This document shows positions 11,716-22,539 of a stretch of DNA of 64,000 nucleotides, piece after piece. The stretch lies in contig CM059625.1 of the NCBI GenBank assembly GCA_030435675.1, positions 2,604,001-2,668,000 of the forward strand. Direction: 5' to 3'. Numbering within the stretch: position 1 is the stretch's first letter; the number at the start of each line of letters is the position of its first letter. The stretch is from Steinernema hermaphroditum. Its lineage: Eukaryota > Nematoda > Chromadorea > Rhabditida > Steinernematidae. Below the pieces are notes generated by a model. The model was not told the DNA's origin and did no database searches. It was given only the letters and a program-made list of their open reading frames with translations. A program made the translations under genes and the position numbers.

Positions 11716-12232
11716 CGAATATGGTCAAAAACGGTTCTTATTCTTGATGTGCTTTTGCGGTCCCGTTGCGCCTTGTTATTACTAATGCTCAACTTCGACG
11801 TCTCATTCGCGAGTCCAAAATGCATCAGGAAGCTCTCACTTAAATTAATGGACTTGGTTATGTCTTACGCCTTGACCGACGCGTTTCCATCACTTGTGCC
11901 GTAAATATAACCTAGTCATTTTGGCATAAATCGAGCCAGAATCTAGCGAAAGGATAGAAAGCAAACCTTTTCACTTTGATTAAATATAAAGGGCCAAAGA
12001 CCGAAAGCCAGAAAATGGAGTTGATTTATCTCCTAAAGTTTTGAGTAATTGTTTTCGGGCTTAAACGTCTATTTTGGCGTCGTATTATCGTGTTGACTTT
12101 TTGGAAAGTTAACGTTCTTCGTGGATGTCCCCAGTGTAAATGTGAAGCTGATGTCCGATTTTCAAAAAGCCGCTTCTCTAGGGTGTCTAGCCATATGTGA
12201 TAATTGTAGCAGTGATCTCTGAAATGAGACAT
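11716..12232 (+). pseudogene. Decayed insulin-like gene (fragment)
   Basis: An open stretch from ATG 11716 encodes a leader-like hydrophobic stretch, then PKC followed by a Leu-rich helix resembling the B-chain region of the neighbours, but the second B cysteine is absent and the frame stops at 11904 without a phase-1 donor. About 150 bp on, a short frame in the same orientation encodes ...VLRGCPQCKCEADV (around 12115-12158). It resembles the A-chain end of ILP-11 (CxCEADV), but the CC-x3-C core is gone. I read this as a broken copy within the array. It lies between ILP-6 and ILP-7 where a gene would be expected from the spacing. Confidence is low because both halves are short. Confidence 0.3.
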
Positions 12233-12984
12233 CGTTACCGCTACAAATTGGTTTCGTTTTGGTTATTCGTTTTTTTCCCGGAGATGTTATTCTCTCAAAC
12301 AATAAGCTCTTTGAATACTGGCGATGTGGATGAATGTCACCTCATTCCTAGTACCTGATGAAAGGCAAATAATTGGCCAAGCATATAATGTGTTATTCGA
12401 ATTTTCAAAAAATTATCTTCCGGGTAACATCGCAAACTCTTTCTTATTACATGACGGACCAGAAAGCAAATCAGAAAAGCTCAAACATGCGCATTAGAGA
12501 AGAAGAAGGTTTGCTTAAAAATCCGTTCTTTGTTATCTAAATCAATGTCGAATTTTAACCCTTCTTTCGGTTTTTTTGGGCGAAGAGTCAGCTCCTTAAC
12601 ACATAGACTCTCATCCTGTACCAACTCCATGAATTGTTCACGAAGCCCAATTAATTTTGTGTCTCTCCGTCCGCTTGTCTCTTAACCTTGAGCGCCCCTC
12701 CGATCGCCGGCTGTTTACGTCTCTCGCAAACAAGCTCAATGAACATACGTGAGACCCTTAGGCGGGGCGCCGGAAACCTACAAGTTGAGATAATCCTTGC
12801 TTCGGAAGGCTCCTCCTCACTTATTGCCGCGCCCCTGCCCTACAAAAGGCACGAGTTTTCCGGATACAGCCACTCGTCTTGTTCGACTATCCACTCGCTT
12901 CCGAAGGCAGCTGTGCCTCGAGCGATCCCACATACCCGAAAAGCCATGAAGGTAACGAAGCCGTTAAGACCAAACAAAACTGTG

Positions 12985-13391
12985 ATGAAGTTGTGCGCCC
13001 TGCTCGTTGGAGTTCTCGCCGTCTGCGCCAGTCTCGCCTTCGAGCACGAGGATGTGCTCCGCGACACGTTCAATTTATACCTTACCCCCGATGGCTGCCA
13101 GGCGGAGGTCATGAGGCCATTCATCGAAGACCCATGCGGACCTTTCGGCACGAACCGGACCCTCTCGAAACCTCCATATCTGCTGGGTAGCTGCTCACGT
13201 TTAAAAGGCTTATTGAATCTATATTACTTTCAGGAAACGTCGAAACACCGGACGATGCGGTCTTCACCCTCTGCTGCCTGATGCAGGTTTGCATTCCGGA
13301 GTTGATCTCCGGGATGCTCTGCCAGAGCACGCCGCCGCCGGAGTTCGCCCACCGGCGCCTCCAGGTCTGCTATGGGTGTCGACCCAATTAG
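12985..13391 (+). CDS. ILP-7, insulin-like peptide (extended C-terminus)
   Basis: 119 aa in exons 12985-13186 and 13234-13391. Signal peptide residues 1-19 (MKLCALLVGVLAVCASLA). B-like C-x12-C, A-like CC-x4-C-x9-C, then a Pro/Arg extension ending in CYGC, which adds two cysteines. The 47-nt intron is in phase 1 with acceptor TTTCAG. An in-frame ATG at 12946 would add 13 basic residues; ATG 12985 leaves a clean signal peptide. The second exon is GC-rich, more so than the surroundings. AATAAA at 13781-13786 is the first one found, giving a long 3'UTR of about 390 nt, or the true signal is non-canonical. Confidence 0.8.
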
Positions 13392-13786
13392 GGCGGCCCC
13401 CATTTGGTCTACTCCGACTCCACCCGCCCTGGCATCTGCGCTCCTTGGGGACGTCCTCTGCAGCTCTACACACAGCTCCTCACCGCCCTTTCGTCCACTA
13501 GCTCCCAGTTCCCCTCAATTCCGGTAGTTCCATTCGGGTTTTCCAAAGTCCTCTGAATGTCTTCTCCTCCTCCTGATTGCTCTTTGATGTCCTCCTCGAG
13601 CCTCTGTTTCGAATGACCCAATTTGATCTTCATCGACATTGTTTTTGTTCTGTGATTCGCCCCTTCCTGAGATCTTCTTCTTAGGCGACCAATGCTGTGC
13701 TTTGTATCATGAGAATAATGATTTCTTGTCAACTGGTTGCTTTTCATACTGGTTTTAGTCTCCTCCATTTAAAGAACGATAATAAA

Positions 13787-14990
13787 TAGGCGGTGTTATC
13801 TTGTTGGTCGAAGAAGGATGTGCCAAAGAAAGAGTGCGATTAAAATTCTACCTATTAAATGAGTAATGAGCAAAAGAGTTGCCTTAAAATACAAAACCAA
13901 GAGGGAAAATAAAGGTAAAAAAGGGGAGTCTGTAGGCAACAACATAAATATGGAAATTTGCACCTTGAATCGTTGAAAACAAATAAGATATTCTGTTTTT
14001 GTTGGTCGTGCTAAATGGCATGGAACGTTGGTTTCCAGGAATACTGCACACAAGCGTCTATTGCCGAACGCTCTTCCAAGAACGGCACTTATTATTTCCT
14101 ATTTTATGATGCTTTTCCATGCGAAAAGTGGCCAAAAGTCGGAGCTTAACGGGGTTCCTTGCTCGTTTGGTCAAAAAGCGCTTTTTAGTAGAAATCGCTA
14201 GTGATCTGACGTGATGTTTCATGAAGCGGATATTGAGGAAGTTGCGAAAAAAAAAGAATACCTGATAAACAAAAAGGTTTCCTCACTTGATGCAACCCAA
14301 ACACAATAATGACACGCAGAATAGGAGCAATTTTTAAATCAAAACAAATTAGAATTTTTCAAATAATATGCTTTATAAGCAGGAGGTGTTTAAGGAGAAG
14401 GGGCAGGAGGTGAAGAGTGCGATTAGAATCCTACCCAATAAGTGATTAATAAACACCAAAATGATTGTCTTCGGATACAAAACATTATAGGAAAAACAGG
14501 GTAGCAAAAGAGAGTTTGTTGGCAACAATTTGATTGAATACAGGTGGGAACAAATCTTATTGCTTGAAAAAGGGCAACTATATATATAAAAGAAAAGCAA
14601 GTCGGTAAATCCAGGCTGAATTATGCGCAAATTTTACAGTTTTTGGCGATCGAGAATACTGTCTGGGGAGAGCGCAATTTTGTAAACGCAGTTTGGTCCT
14701 TTTTTGCACAGGAGGGCCCAAAGAAGGGCGCCAAAATACTAGTTTAGAAAAATTAACTGCTTTCCGCTGTTTTCTTTTGTCTTCGTGTACTTTTTCTAAC
14801 CACTTGAGCACCGAAGTGGACCGGTCCTGACCTGACTGTTTTGTAAACGAGTACTGAGACTCGTTCCCTTATAGCCCCGTATACTGTCCCTCCACCTGCC
14901 TACAAAGAAGAGCGCTACCGACTCCCTTAAACCACGCCCCGCGCAGCCGGCGGAGCGCAGAAACCCGAACTGCTCTAGCCATTCTCCATT
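13787..14990. other. Intergenic with a diverged duplication
   Basis: The stretch near 13795-13990 and the stretch near 14380-14550 look related. Both contain AAGAGTGCGATTARAATYCTACC, then TAA(A/G)TGA(G/T)TAAT and a region with GTTGGCAACAA or GTAGGCAACAA. This is a duplicated non-coding segment about 590 bp apart. No gene is supported. Confidence 0.5.
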
Positions 14991-15009
14991 CTCAGGAGTG
15001 CCGTGAGTC

Positions 15010-15404
15010 ATGACGCGTCTTGGACTGTGCTTCGTTCTCCTTATCCTTCTTAGCGGCTTCGGTTCTGACGCACGTTGCGATATCTACGCTATGATTGAGG
15101 TCGCCAAAAATCCCTGTCCCAGAGACAATTCCACGCACGCGGTCATCCTCAAAAACTACGACGGTATGCGTTCCATATGGCGTGCGGATATTGACAATCT
15201 CGCCCTTTAGAGACGTTCAACATGCGCTACAACACGATGGACCTGCTGTGCTGTCAGATGAGTTGCAAAATCGAGGAAGTAAAGAAGATCCTTTGTCGTC
15301 AGGAGAAGCGCATGATTGCTGAAGCGATCGCCAGCAAACGAACGGTCATCATGAGTCCAATGAAAGCGACTGACAAGCCGGACGGTTTCGACTACTTCGT
15401 TTAA
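15010..15404 (+). CDS. ILP-8, insulin-like peptide (6-Cys type)
   Basis: 115 aa in exons 15010-15163 and 15211-15404. Signal peptide MTRLGLCFVLLILLSGFGSDA (about 21 residues). B-like C-x12-C, A-like CC-x3-C-x9-C. The 47-nt intron (GTATGC..CCTTTAG) is in phase 1. After the last A-chain Cys there is a long basic then polar tail of about 38 residues, unusual for an insulin but similar in size to the tails of ILP-2 and ILP-7. AATAAA at 15614-15619. Confidence 0.82.
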
Positions 15405-15619
15405 GAAAGTACCAGGCGATCATGGTGTTAGTCATCTCCCTGCGAGCACCTGCTAACTCCCCTTCTTCCACCATTGCTTCGTAGTTGTTTTTTCCGTGCT
15501 AGTCCAAACTTTTTCATCCCCTCTGTATGACCCCGTGACAGATACGCAACCGTGTAGAAAATTTACCACTCATTTACCACCGACGTTGTATTGCTACGTA
15601 TAAAGAAGACCCAAATAAA

Positions 15620-17260
15620 GAACATGTTGATAAGAAAACACTAAATAACCTTGATTTCTTTCTGCGAATTAGGCAGATTGATGTAGTGATGTTCCCGGAA
15701 AATAGCGTAATCGCCTGTCATTATCGTTGTTATTGAGTTTTAAGGGCAGAATTATTTGAAAGTGACGAAAGGCAACAAAGTATCTTGTATGACTAATCAT
15801 TGTTTATCGGCATTTTTGCTAAACATGGAGACATTTTTGAAAGTTGTATTGTTGAAATTGGTAGTTTAAGTACATGACTATAGCAGCATACAACACTATA
15901 ATGCTCAATCTTTCACAAAATGCAAAATATTTGTCAGAAAAAACGGATAAGGACTGAATGTTAATACCACAATGATCGGAGCGAACGTACTGCAATCTTA
16001 TGGCAGTAGCTCCGGATGCGAAGTTCTTTCTAGGTTCTGATCCAATTGGCACCTTAAAATCTCTCAAAATAGAGTCAAATATAGACCGGAGATAATTTAT
16101 TGTAATCGATGAAGACATTAAATGCTTAAGTTCAGCTGTTCGAAAGTCGTACTAAATGATTCAACAAGCTCTATACGATAAAATATGAGTGAAGTGCACT
16201 CCGTTTGACCAAAAAAACTCCAATTCCATAGGGTCCCCTTTTCGAATGGAATCGTTGGTCTCCATTTGCACCAAGCCTAGTGCCTTTTCGACTTCTTGAC
16301 TTATATAAGATTACGGTAAAACTATCTCGACATGGGATTGCAGTGTCTTTCATTCTGTTCTAGTTATTCCAGCTTGAGCTGAGCTTTCGCATTTCTCAAT
16401 TTTCCCATGGAAACGAAATTTATTTCTCACCCAATTTCAATATTCGTGTCCAAGGCTCCAAGTTTTTCCCTTGGATCATGGGAGTGCGAAGGTTCTGGAT
16501 GCACATATTGTTTCTATTTCGTTTTTAAAAAGTCGTAGTTCTTCGTGATCATCTTTAAAAATCTTGACCAAGTCTGCGTAGCTTCGAAAGGATTATATAA
16601 AGATCTTTTCCACTGGCTGCCGGTACATGCCATTAGTGATGATTGGATGTCCTGCGTTTTCGAGAAAAGTCGGACCATAAAGCATAGAAGTCAAGTGAGG
16701 GTCGACCACGGTCGACCACCCTTTAAGGTGGAATCGCTAGCAGGTGGTTCTGTGGCGAAAAGGCGATTTTCGCATTATCGCTTTTATGTGTTTGATTTTT
16801 CAACTTGCACGCAGAGAAGCGAAAGTTTACCCGAGCTGGGGTTCCCTGGTTACACGAAAAAAAACGGGCGTCGTTCAAGTTGGTCGTCAAGTGCACAAAG
16901 CGCTGATAATGAAGAGGTTGTTTGCGCAGCAGGTGCGGTTAAGTGTACAAATTGCAATGGCACATCAGCGCAACTTAAGAGGGCTGATGAGCCTGGAGAT
17001 GTGCAGTTCGGCGCGTTCTGTGGTGGGTCCAGCGCGTGCCCTCGCGCGTCTTCGTGCCTGTTTATGTTTATACGAAAAGATAGTGTATTCAACGGCACCG
17101 GTAGGCAGACGGTATACCTTTCGCGACATTAATACGTGCGGTGTGTGGGTGAAAAAGGACGAGAGACCTACTTAACTGATATGGGCCAGGAGAGGACCTA
17201 ACAAGTAGCCTGTCCCGGGTGGTTTTCATGGCGTACTAATTGGTGACAGCACCTAAAAAT
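15620..17260. other. Intergenic, no supported gene
   Basis: Holds two long overlapping frames (16545-17132 and 16744-17175, +) without signal peptide, consistent codon bias or splice sites. A direct repeat of GGTCGACCAC occurs twice in a row near 16700-16719. Confidence 0.4.
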
Positions 17261-17284
17261 GATACTTTGGTTTCAGAAAACGCA

Positions 17285-17639
17285 ATGAACTCCATGAAGA
17301 TGATCATCATCGTCTATCTCGCTTTCGTTGTCTCTAGGACGGCATCAAAAAAACACTTCACCCTCTTCGACATTGCATCTTCTATATGTACAATTTCGGG
17401 AGAAGAATCGCCTTGCTTTCGTGAACAGTTCACTTCCTTAAGTAACTATGGTAATTCCTCATTCCTGCTCGTTGTTATTGACACTTGTGTGTTTAGAGAC
17501 TGAGCAGATGGTAGTGGCCGAGGCAGAGCGGTTCTGCAACTTCCGGAAGAAGAGCTGCAACATCGAGAAGATGTTCTCGCTGTGTTGCGAGAACCCCTAC
17601 AGCGCCCGCATCGCGCCGTACAATTGTAGGGGTCAGTAG
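17285..17639 (+). CDS. ILP-9, insulin-like peptide with altered disulfide framework
   Basis: 102 aa in exons 17285-17450 and 17497-17639. Signal peptide is about residues 1-18 (MKMIIIVYLAFVV inside). The B-like region keeps the second Cys and the x8-Cys of ILP-1/2 (ISGEESPC) but has Lys where the first B Cys should be. The A-like region reads C-x6-C-x8-CC-x11-C, so the adjacent CC pair at the start is reduced to one Cys. Relative to ILP-1 and ILP-2 this removes both partners of the B7-A7 bond. The 46-nt phase-1 intron (GTAATT..GTTTAG) is kept. TTTCAG ends nine bases before the ATG. AATAAA at 17655-17660. Membership of the array is clear from intron and layout. Confidence 0.75.
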
Positions 17640-17660
17640 TTCCTTTGTAGCTTGAATAAA

Positions 17661-19900
17661 ATATTTGATAGTAAGTGTTATTTCTCTGAATTTGACTAAC
17701 ACAAGCTGACTGGTCAACAAAAATAGCCTGTCCACATCACATTTAATGTCGTTTTCCTTAAACACACAAGTGTCAATAACAGTTCTCACTCGTGTCGCGG
17801 TGGCGAGCGGTCGGTCCCTCCGGTCGCTCTCTGAGTGTCTGGTCGGTCAGATGGCAAACCCAGTGGCAGTTGTGACTGTTCCGGCTTCCAGAGGGAATTG
17901 GGACACCCGGAAGCCGTAGTCCCACCACCGCTGACAACAAGATGTCCGACGCCAGGAATCCGGCCACGTGAGAAGTCATCCCGAAGGTCGCCGACGCTCT
18001 GAGGACGCCACCACCATCGAAGACGCAACTCCCGGACCACGGACCATCAGATTCGAGCACAGAAGCGTGCGCTGTGCCGCAAACGATGTTCCGCTCCTGA
18101 ATCCGAAGATTTGCCGATTCCCAGAAGCCCCATGAAGCTCTCCGCCAACCACCGGTTCGACATCTACGCCGCGCCAGGGATGAAGCCGTCTTCCAGACAT
18201 CCTCTGTTTGTCTATTTTTGGTGTCGCGCAAGGCATAATGCCTTTGATTCGCGAAATAAAATCGTGAAATTCCTACGAGGGTGGCGGATGTTCGGCGAGA
18301 CCGACAGCACGGTTCTTAATGATAAGAGATTTAAACGGCAGAAGGAACCCGTTTTGTGCCCTTGGTATGTGCGAGCAAACGGATGGGCGCAAAGATCACC
18401 TTTTTGTGTGCTTCTTTCGTGTTTGCGCTAATTAACTGTTGCGGCAGCTGCGTTTGAACAACACAACATATTGGTAGGTGAAGCAAAATATTGGTAAAAG
18501 GACTTCCCACGCTCGTGGGCGATCTGCTCAATAGCTTCAGTACGATTGTTATTATAGCCTATGCGCCGATGTGTCACGATTATCAGAAACATCTGAGATG
18601 GTAAACAAGTGGTAAAATACATTCTGAAAAAAGGCAATATGTATGTGAACAAAAACATCAAAATAAGTGCTTATTGGCCAGATAGCTAACTTTAAGGACT
18701 GTGTAAAATACATTTGTACGGGCACTAAAAACGAAGAGCTGGCCAACGTCTCGAAAGGTATTTGTAGAAGAGACTGTAAAGGGACATTCTCGTTGACTAC
18801 AGTTCTCGTTATACTTTAGTTTCAAGAGGAGTCTTTGAGGCGTATCTGATACTGCTATATTGTTTTGAACAAATTTCCAGATACGGTGTAGCCGGTATCT
18901 GTCTGTCAAGCGTGTTCCAAGCGAAAGGGATCATTACAACTGGCTTAATCATTCAAATCTTTCGCTATCCGTTTGCACTCTCTTAGCCATATGTCGCCTA
19001 GATAAAACCGAGAACAAACGGGCACGTCCTCACGACACGCCTGAATAAGAGAGCATCATAAATGCCTGAGACCGAACTCGAACCGCAGACCTTGTTCTGA
19101 ACATAGTAACTATACCGACAACAACGAAAAGCGCACGGTATTCTGTCCGTATGCCTGCTCGGACTATTCTTTCTCCATCGAGTTTTGCTTACTTAAATTA
19201 TAGGCCATTCTTTCAAAGTTTATTACCGAAAAGTTCAACGAAAACTAATTAAAACTCCGTTTTATTTTAATTTTTGCACCATTATTGTCCGATAGATGTA
19301 CCCCCGCTTATTTGTTTGACTAAATCAGCGTTTTTGATTACAAAAGCGGTTGGTTTGTCAGTATCTACTCAAACAACTTACCGAGAGTTTCACCGGCGTT
19401 TCCTTGTAAGCCAACCGTAGTCTGCTCAGCGTCGGAAGTGATGTCCGTCGTACTATTGGACAAAGCCCTGAAAACATAAATGTATAAGTTCGCTGTTTCA
19501 AAAACAACGGCGCAGTCACTTATCAAGTCGAGTCGTTAAAAAGATATAATTTTTTGACTTTTCTGTTTTTTGTTATTTTTAGATGTGCATCGTTTGAAGC
19601 TAAGAAATATGAAAATTTTCCTAAACTTCAGTGAGTCATACGTAAAGTGTGACAAACATAATGTGTGTCGTGTGTTGATAAGAGCCGAGGGGGAAGTCTG
19701 GGACGTATTTGCATTTCGAAGTCGATCATTTGATCAGCGCGGATAGTGTGATGTACCAGGAGGGCTCATTGAAACGCGACGGAAACGAAGTGCGGAGACA
19801 GCACGATCGATCGGACGACCGCCCTGGGCGTTTAGGCGATGTGATAAGAGCAAAAAAAGTTATACCACGCACGTTGGCACCCCATCAAAGTCGAGTTTAC
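17661..19900. other. Intergenic, no gene supported
   Basis: Frames around 17773-18236 (-) overlap each other in three phases and have no start or splice context. The rest is AT-rich. Confidence 0.4.
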
Positions 19901-19916
19901 TTAACTTGTTGCAACA

Positions 19917-20353
19917 ATGTTGAACGAACTCAATCGACCAACGTACACTTTGAAAAAAGTGGGTATAATATTGCTGATCTCTGCCGTCGGGGCCCTCCTT
20001 CTTCGTGTGACCGGCCTTCTTGCCCGCAATGCTCGACCGCTGACCTATTGCGAGCATAAGGTAGTGCACGACCTTATGCTCCTCTGTGGTGCCCTCCCTG
20101 ACCATGAAGGGAACATGCAGTGCCTGCAGGACTGCGCAAACTGCACCTTCCCCGGAGGTATGGTGACTGGAAGATGGTTAAAGATGCAATGACTGATTTA
20201 GATTTTCTCGGTCTTCGGCGGAAAGCCTCGTCCCTCTGCTGCCAGAATGGCGACTGCACGCCCAACGACTTGAAGGCCTTCTGCTGCACCAAGGATCCTT
20301 GGTGCAACTGCAAGCACCAGGGCCGGATATGGGATTTACCTGAGGATTGGTAG
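19917..20353 (+). CDS. ILP-10, insulin-like peptide (12-Cys type)
   Basis: 130 aa in exons 19917-20157 and 20202-20353. A hydrophobic segment at about residues 13-35, preceded by charged residues, acts as signal peptide or anchor. B-like C-x11-C, followed by three additional cysteines (x11-C-x2-C-x2-C). A-like CC-x4-C-x8-CC-x5-C-x-C. With twelve cysteines outside the leader this is the most cross-linked member. The 44-nt intron is in phase 1. AATAAA at 20384-20389. ILP-11 starts only 285 bp after the stop, making this the tightest pair in the array. Confidence 0.82.
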
Positions 20354-20597
20354 TGTAGTTTGTTGTATATATGTACTATAGGTAATAAATACGGAAAATG
20401 GAGAGGAAACTTGTGTGAGTCATGTCATGTATTTGCTTTGCTGCTCTCCTAAAGCCGGTGTAATACTAATACAAACGGTAACCTAATAATAATTTCCGAA
20501 TCGCTACCGCAGCGACGGTTCGATAGGTTACCTCCATGGACAAGCCAACCGAAAACCCTTGCGTCGTTAGAACGCCGTTCCGCCCACGTGCGGTTCT

Positions 20598-20605
20598 TAT
20601 AAGAA
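20598..20605 (+). promoter_or_regulatory. TATA-like box of ILP-11
   Basis: TATAAGAA lies 33 bp before the ILP-11 ATG, leaving room for a 5'UTR of only a few bases. Unlike most genes here there is no acceptor-like AG just before the ATG. Confidence 0.35.
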
Positions 20606-20637
20606 AAGTTGCGGAACTGGTTCTACAATAGTCAACA

Positions 20638-21067
20638 ATGTCTCAGCGAACTAATGTGTTCCTCGTCTCATTTGCAACCTTTTGTTGTGGCGCTATAATT
20701 ATGTGTATTGTATATGTTAAAACCGAGTACGGCTTCCCTCAACCGTACGATATGGCCGTTCTCAGAGAACTGGAGATCATGTGTGACCCGTTCGGAAGCG
20801 GTCCATGCTTCAAGACGGAAAGTGGTGGTCCCTTTCCACATGGTGAGATTGTTCTTTCGTCGTGTTCCAAGACGGAAATGGTATTTAGATTTTGTCGCGC
20901 TGTGGAAGAACGCTTCGGTGGAATGCTACAAAATTGAGTGTTCCGTTCGATTTCTACAGAGGTACTGCTGCTATGGTGATAGCTGCGCGTGCGAAGCGGA
21001 CGTAACCCCAGCGGACATCAGGAAGCAACTGAGGAATAGGAAATTATTCGAGATCCTGCTCTTCTAG
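20638..21067 (+). CDS. ILP-11, insulin-like peptide lacking the B7-A7 cysteine pair
   Basis: 127 aa in exons 20638-20842 and 20889-21067. Hydrophobic leader at about residues 7-27. The B-like region has Pro at the position of the first B cysteine, keeps the second, and has the extra Cys after x7. The A-like region is C-x4-C-x8-CC-x4-C-x-C: the second Cys of the usual CC pair is Tyr. In insulin these two positions form the B7-A7 interchain bond, so both partners were lost together while the rest of the 10-Cys framework remains. The 46-nt intron is in phase 1 (GTGAGA..TATTTAG). AATAAA at 21197-21202. Confidence 0.78.
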
Positions 21068-21811
21068 CCGGTCGCTGCTACATTCATTTCTTTTTACCTC
21101 GCTTCTTTAAGGTTCATTGACGCCAGTCGGTCCTTGAGCGCTTGTCTTATCAGTTAATCTTATCCTACCTCTTAGATTGTCAACCTTCGTAAATTTAATA
21201 AATAAATGGTTTTATCAATGAACCGATAAAGAGCCTTAAGGCGCTTGGACAGTTGACGTCATACGGTCGGGATCAGCGAGGCCAGATTTATCCGATGAGT
21301 CACGAGCTCGGACGGTCATTAGCGCTCTTTCGTAAACAGCGCTTACATGATCTCATCAGCGTCACAGATTCGAAATGTAAACATGTTTATGCGAGCACCG
21401 GCTTTTAGCGGATATACGTCAGGATTACAATCTTAAAATAGAGTGAAGAATACCGTATTCCTTGAAACGCTTCGGACAAGGAGATAAGTGCCCACACAAT
21501 ACTGATAGCTTTTACCCGGCGACGTTTGAAACATTGCTTTTAGGGATCGAAAGTCGTGTTGAAAGTAGTCTCCGTTTTAACGTTCCATGTCATCATGACC
21601 GAAAAAAAAACAGATCTGGGTCCTTCCTACATCATTAATGTGAGGACCTCGCACTCCAGCTGTTCCACTGGATTGACCACCGTTCAATTAAGTGGACCAC
21701 CTGTATCTACTAGTTTTTCGGTTTGGTCCGTTCTGATCGCAGGCTGAAAAATTGCGCTTTCGTACCGCAGCAGACTACGATAATTCCCGTCGGAGAACGG
21801 AAAGGCACACA

Positions 21812-21949
21812 ATGCAAACCAGTTTTGCCGTCGCGAACAATTCCGAGAAGGTCAAAATTCAGTTGCCGTCTGACGTTCGCAACACGGAATTCAAGGACAT
21901 CGCGCGCTTCATGGAGACCTTGGACCCGGCTGCGCTTTTTTCACCCTAA
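21812..21949 (+). CDS. Short open frame with Skp1-like motif, possibly a fragment
   Basis: A 45-aa frame with G/C-rich third codon positions like the real genes. Residues from about 12 on read EKVKIQLPSDVRNTEFKDIA, then RFMETLD. This recalls the LPNV...LKKVIEW stretch of Skp1-type adaptors and may relate to the two adaptor-like genes at 36.7-40.0 kb. No flanking exon was found, so this may be a relic. It lies between ILP-11 and ILP-12 in an otherwise non-coding stretch. Confidence 0.25.
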   Translation: MQTSFAVANNSEKVKIQLPSDVRNTEFKDIARFMETLDPAALFSP

Positions 21950-22182
21950 ACCGATGTGGCAGGCGCGTCGCTTTTCGGAAAAAGGGAAATCTGATCGGTC
22001 ATTAGGGTACAAAGATTGTTCTCGTTCGCATGTTCCAGAAAGAAAGAAACGTTGACGATATTTAATACCGAAAGGCGTGTTCTAAGCTGACAAGAAGAGG
22101 GAGTTTTTAACGGTAGATCCAGGGCATCAGTTACAAGAGTTTTTGAGGTTAAGAAAATGGACATCTAAATAAAGAAGGAAGG

Positions 22183-22539
22183 GTGGCTTTTTTTCTGCTG
22201 AACGCTATATATTTTTCGTTTAAAGGTTACGGTACTTCATATCGTCGAATGAAAACCGAGGAACCAGTTCTCATAATCGAAACCAATCGAAAACGAAGCG
22301 TCCGTCCAGTGAAGGTCGCTGTCGCACTTCGGCAAAATTGCCCAAAATCACTTTTCTTCGAGAATACTCGTTGTGCCAACCTTGTAAAGTACAACTGTTC
22401 AATGCCAAATATTTCAGTGACAGTAAACGGCCGAGGCGAAAAGTGTTTCGGAAAAGAGGGGTGTGCATTATTTTGTAGTTTCACTCAGATTATACCGGGA
22501 TCGGCCGATTGCGCCCCTGAGGCCGCGGAAACGACTTAA
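22183..22539 (+). CDS. Cys-rich open frame, unrecognised
   Basis: A continuous 118-codon frame; the first ATG in frame is at 22249. The second half is Cys-rich (C-x10-C-x7-C-x15-C-x5-C-x3-C-x11-C). The spacing does not fit the insulin-like genes, and there is no clear signal peptide or phase-1 intron. It could be an exon of a different cysteine-rich peptide or chance. Confidence 0.25.
   Translation: MAFFLLNAIYFSFKGYGTSYRRMKTEEPVLIIETNRKRSVRPVKVAVALRQNCPKSLFFENTRCANLVKYNCSMPNISVTVNGRGEKCFGKEGCALFCSFTQIIPGSADCAPEAAETT

Noticed and set aside
16545..17175. Two long overlapping plus frames of 195 and 143 codons
   Set aside because: No leader, no cysteine pattern, two phases open at once and no splice or poly-A support; likely GC-rich chance frames.
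17773..18236. 152-codon minus frame
   Set aside because: Overlaps two other open minus frames; GC-rich chance opening.
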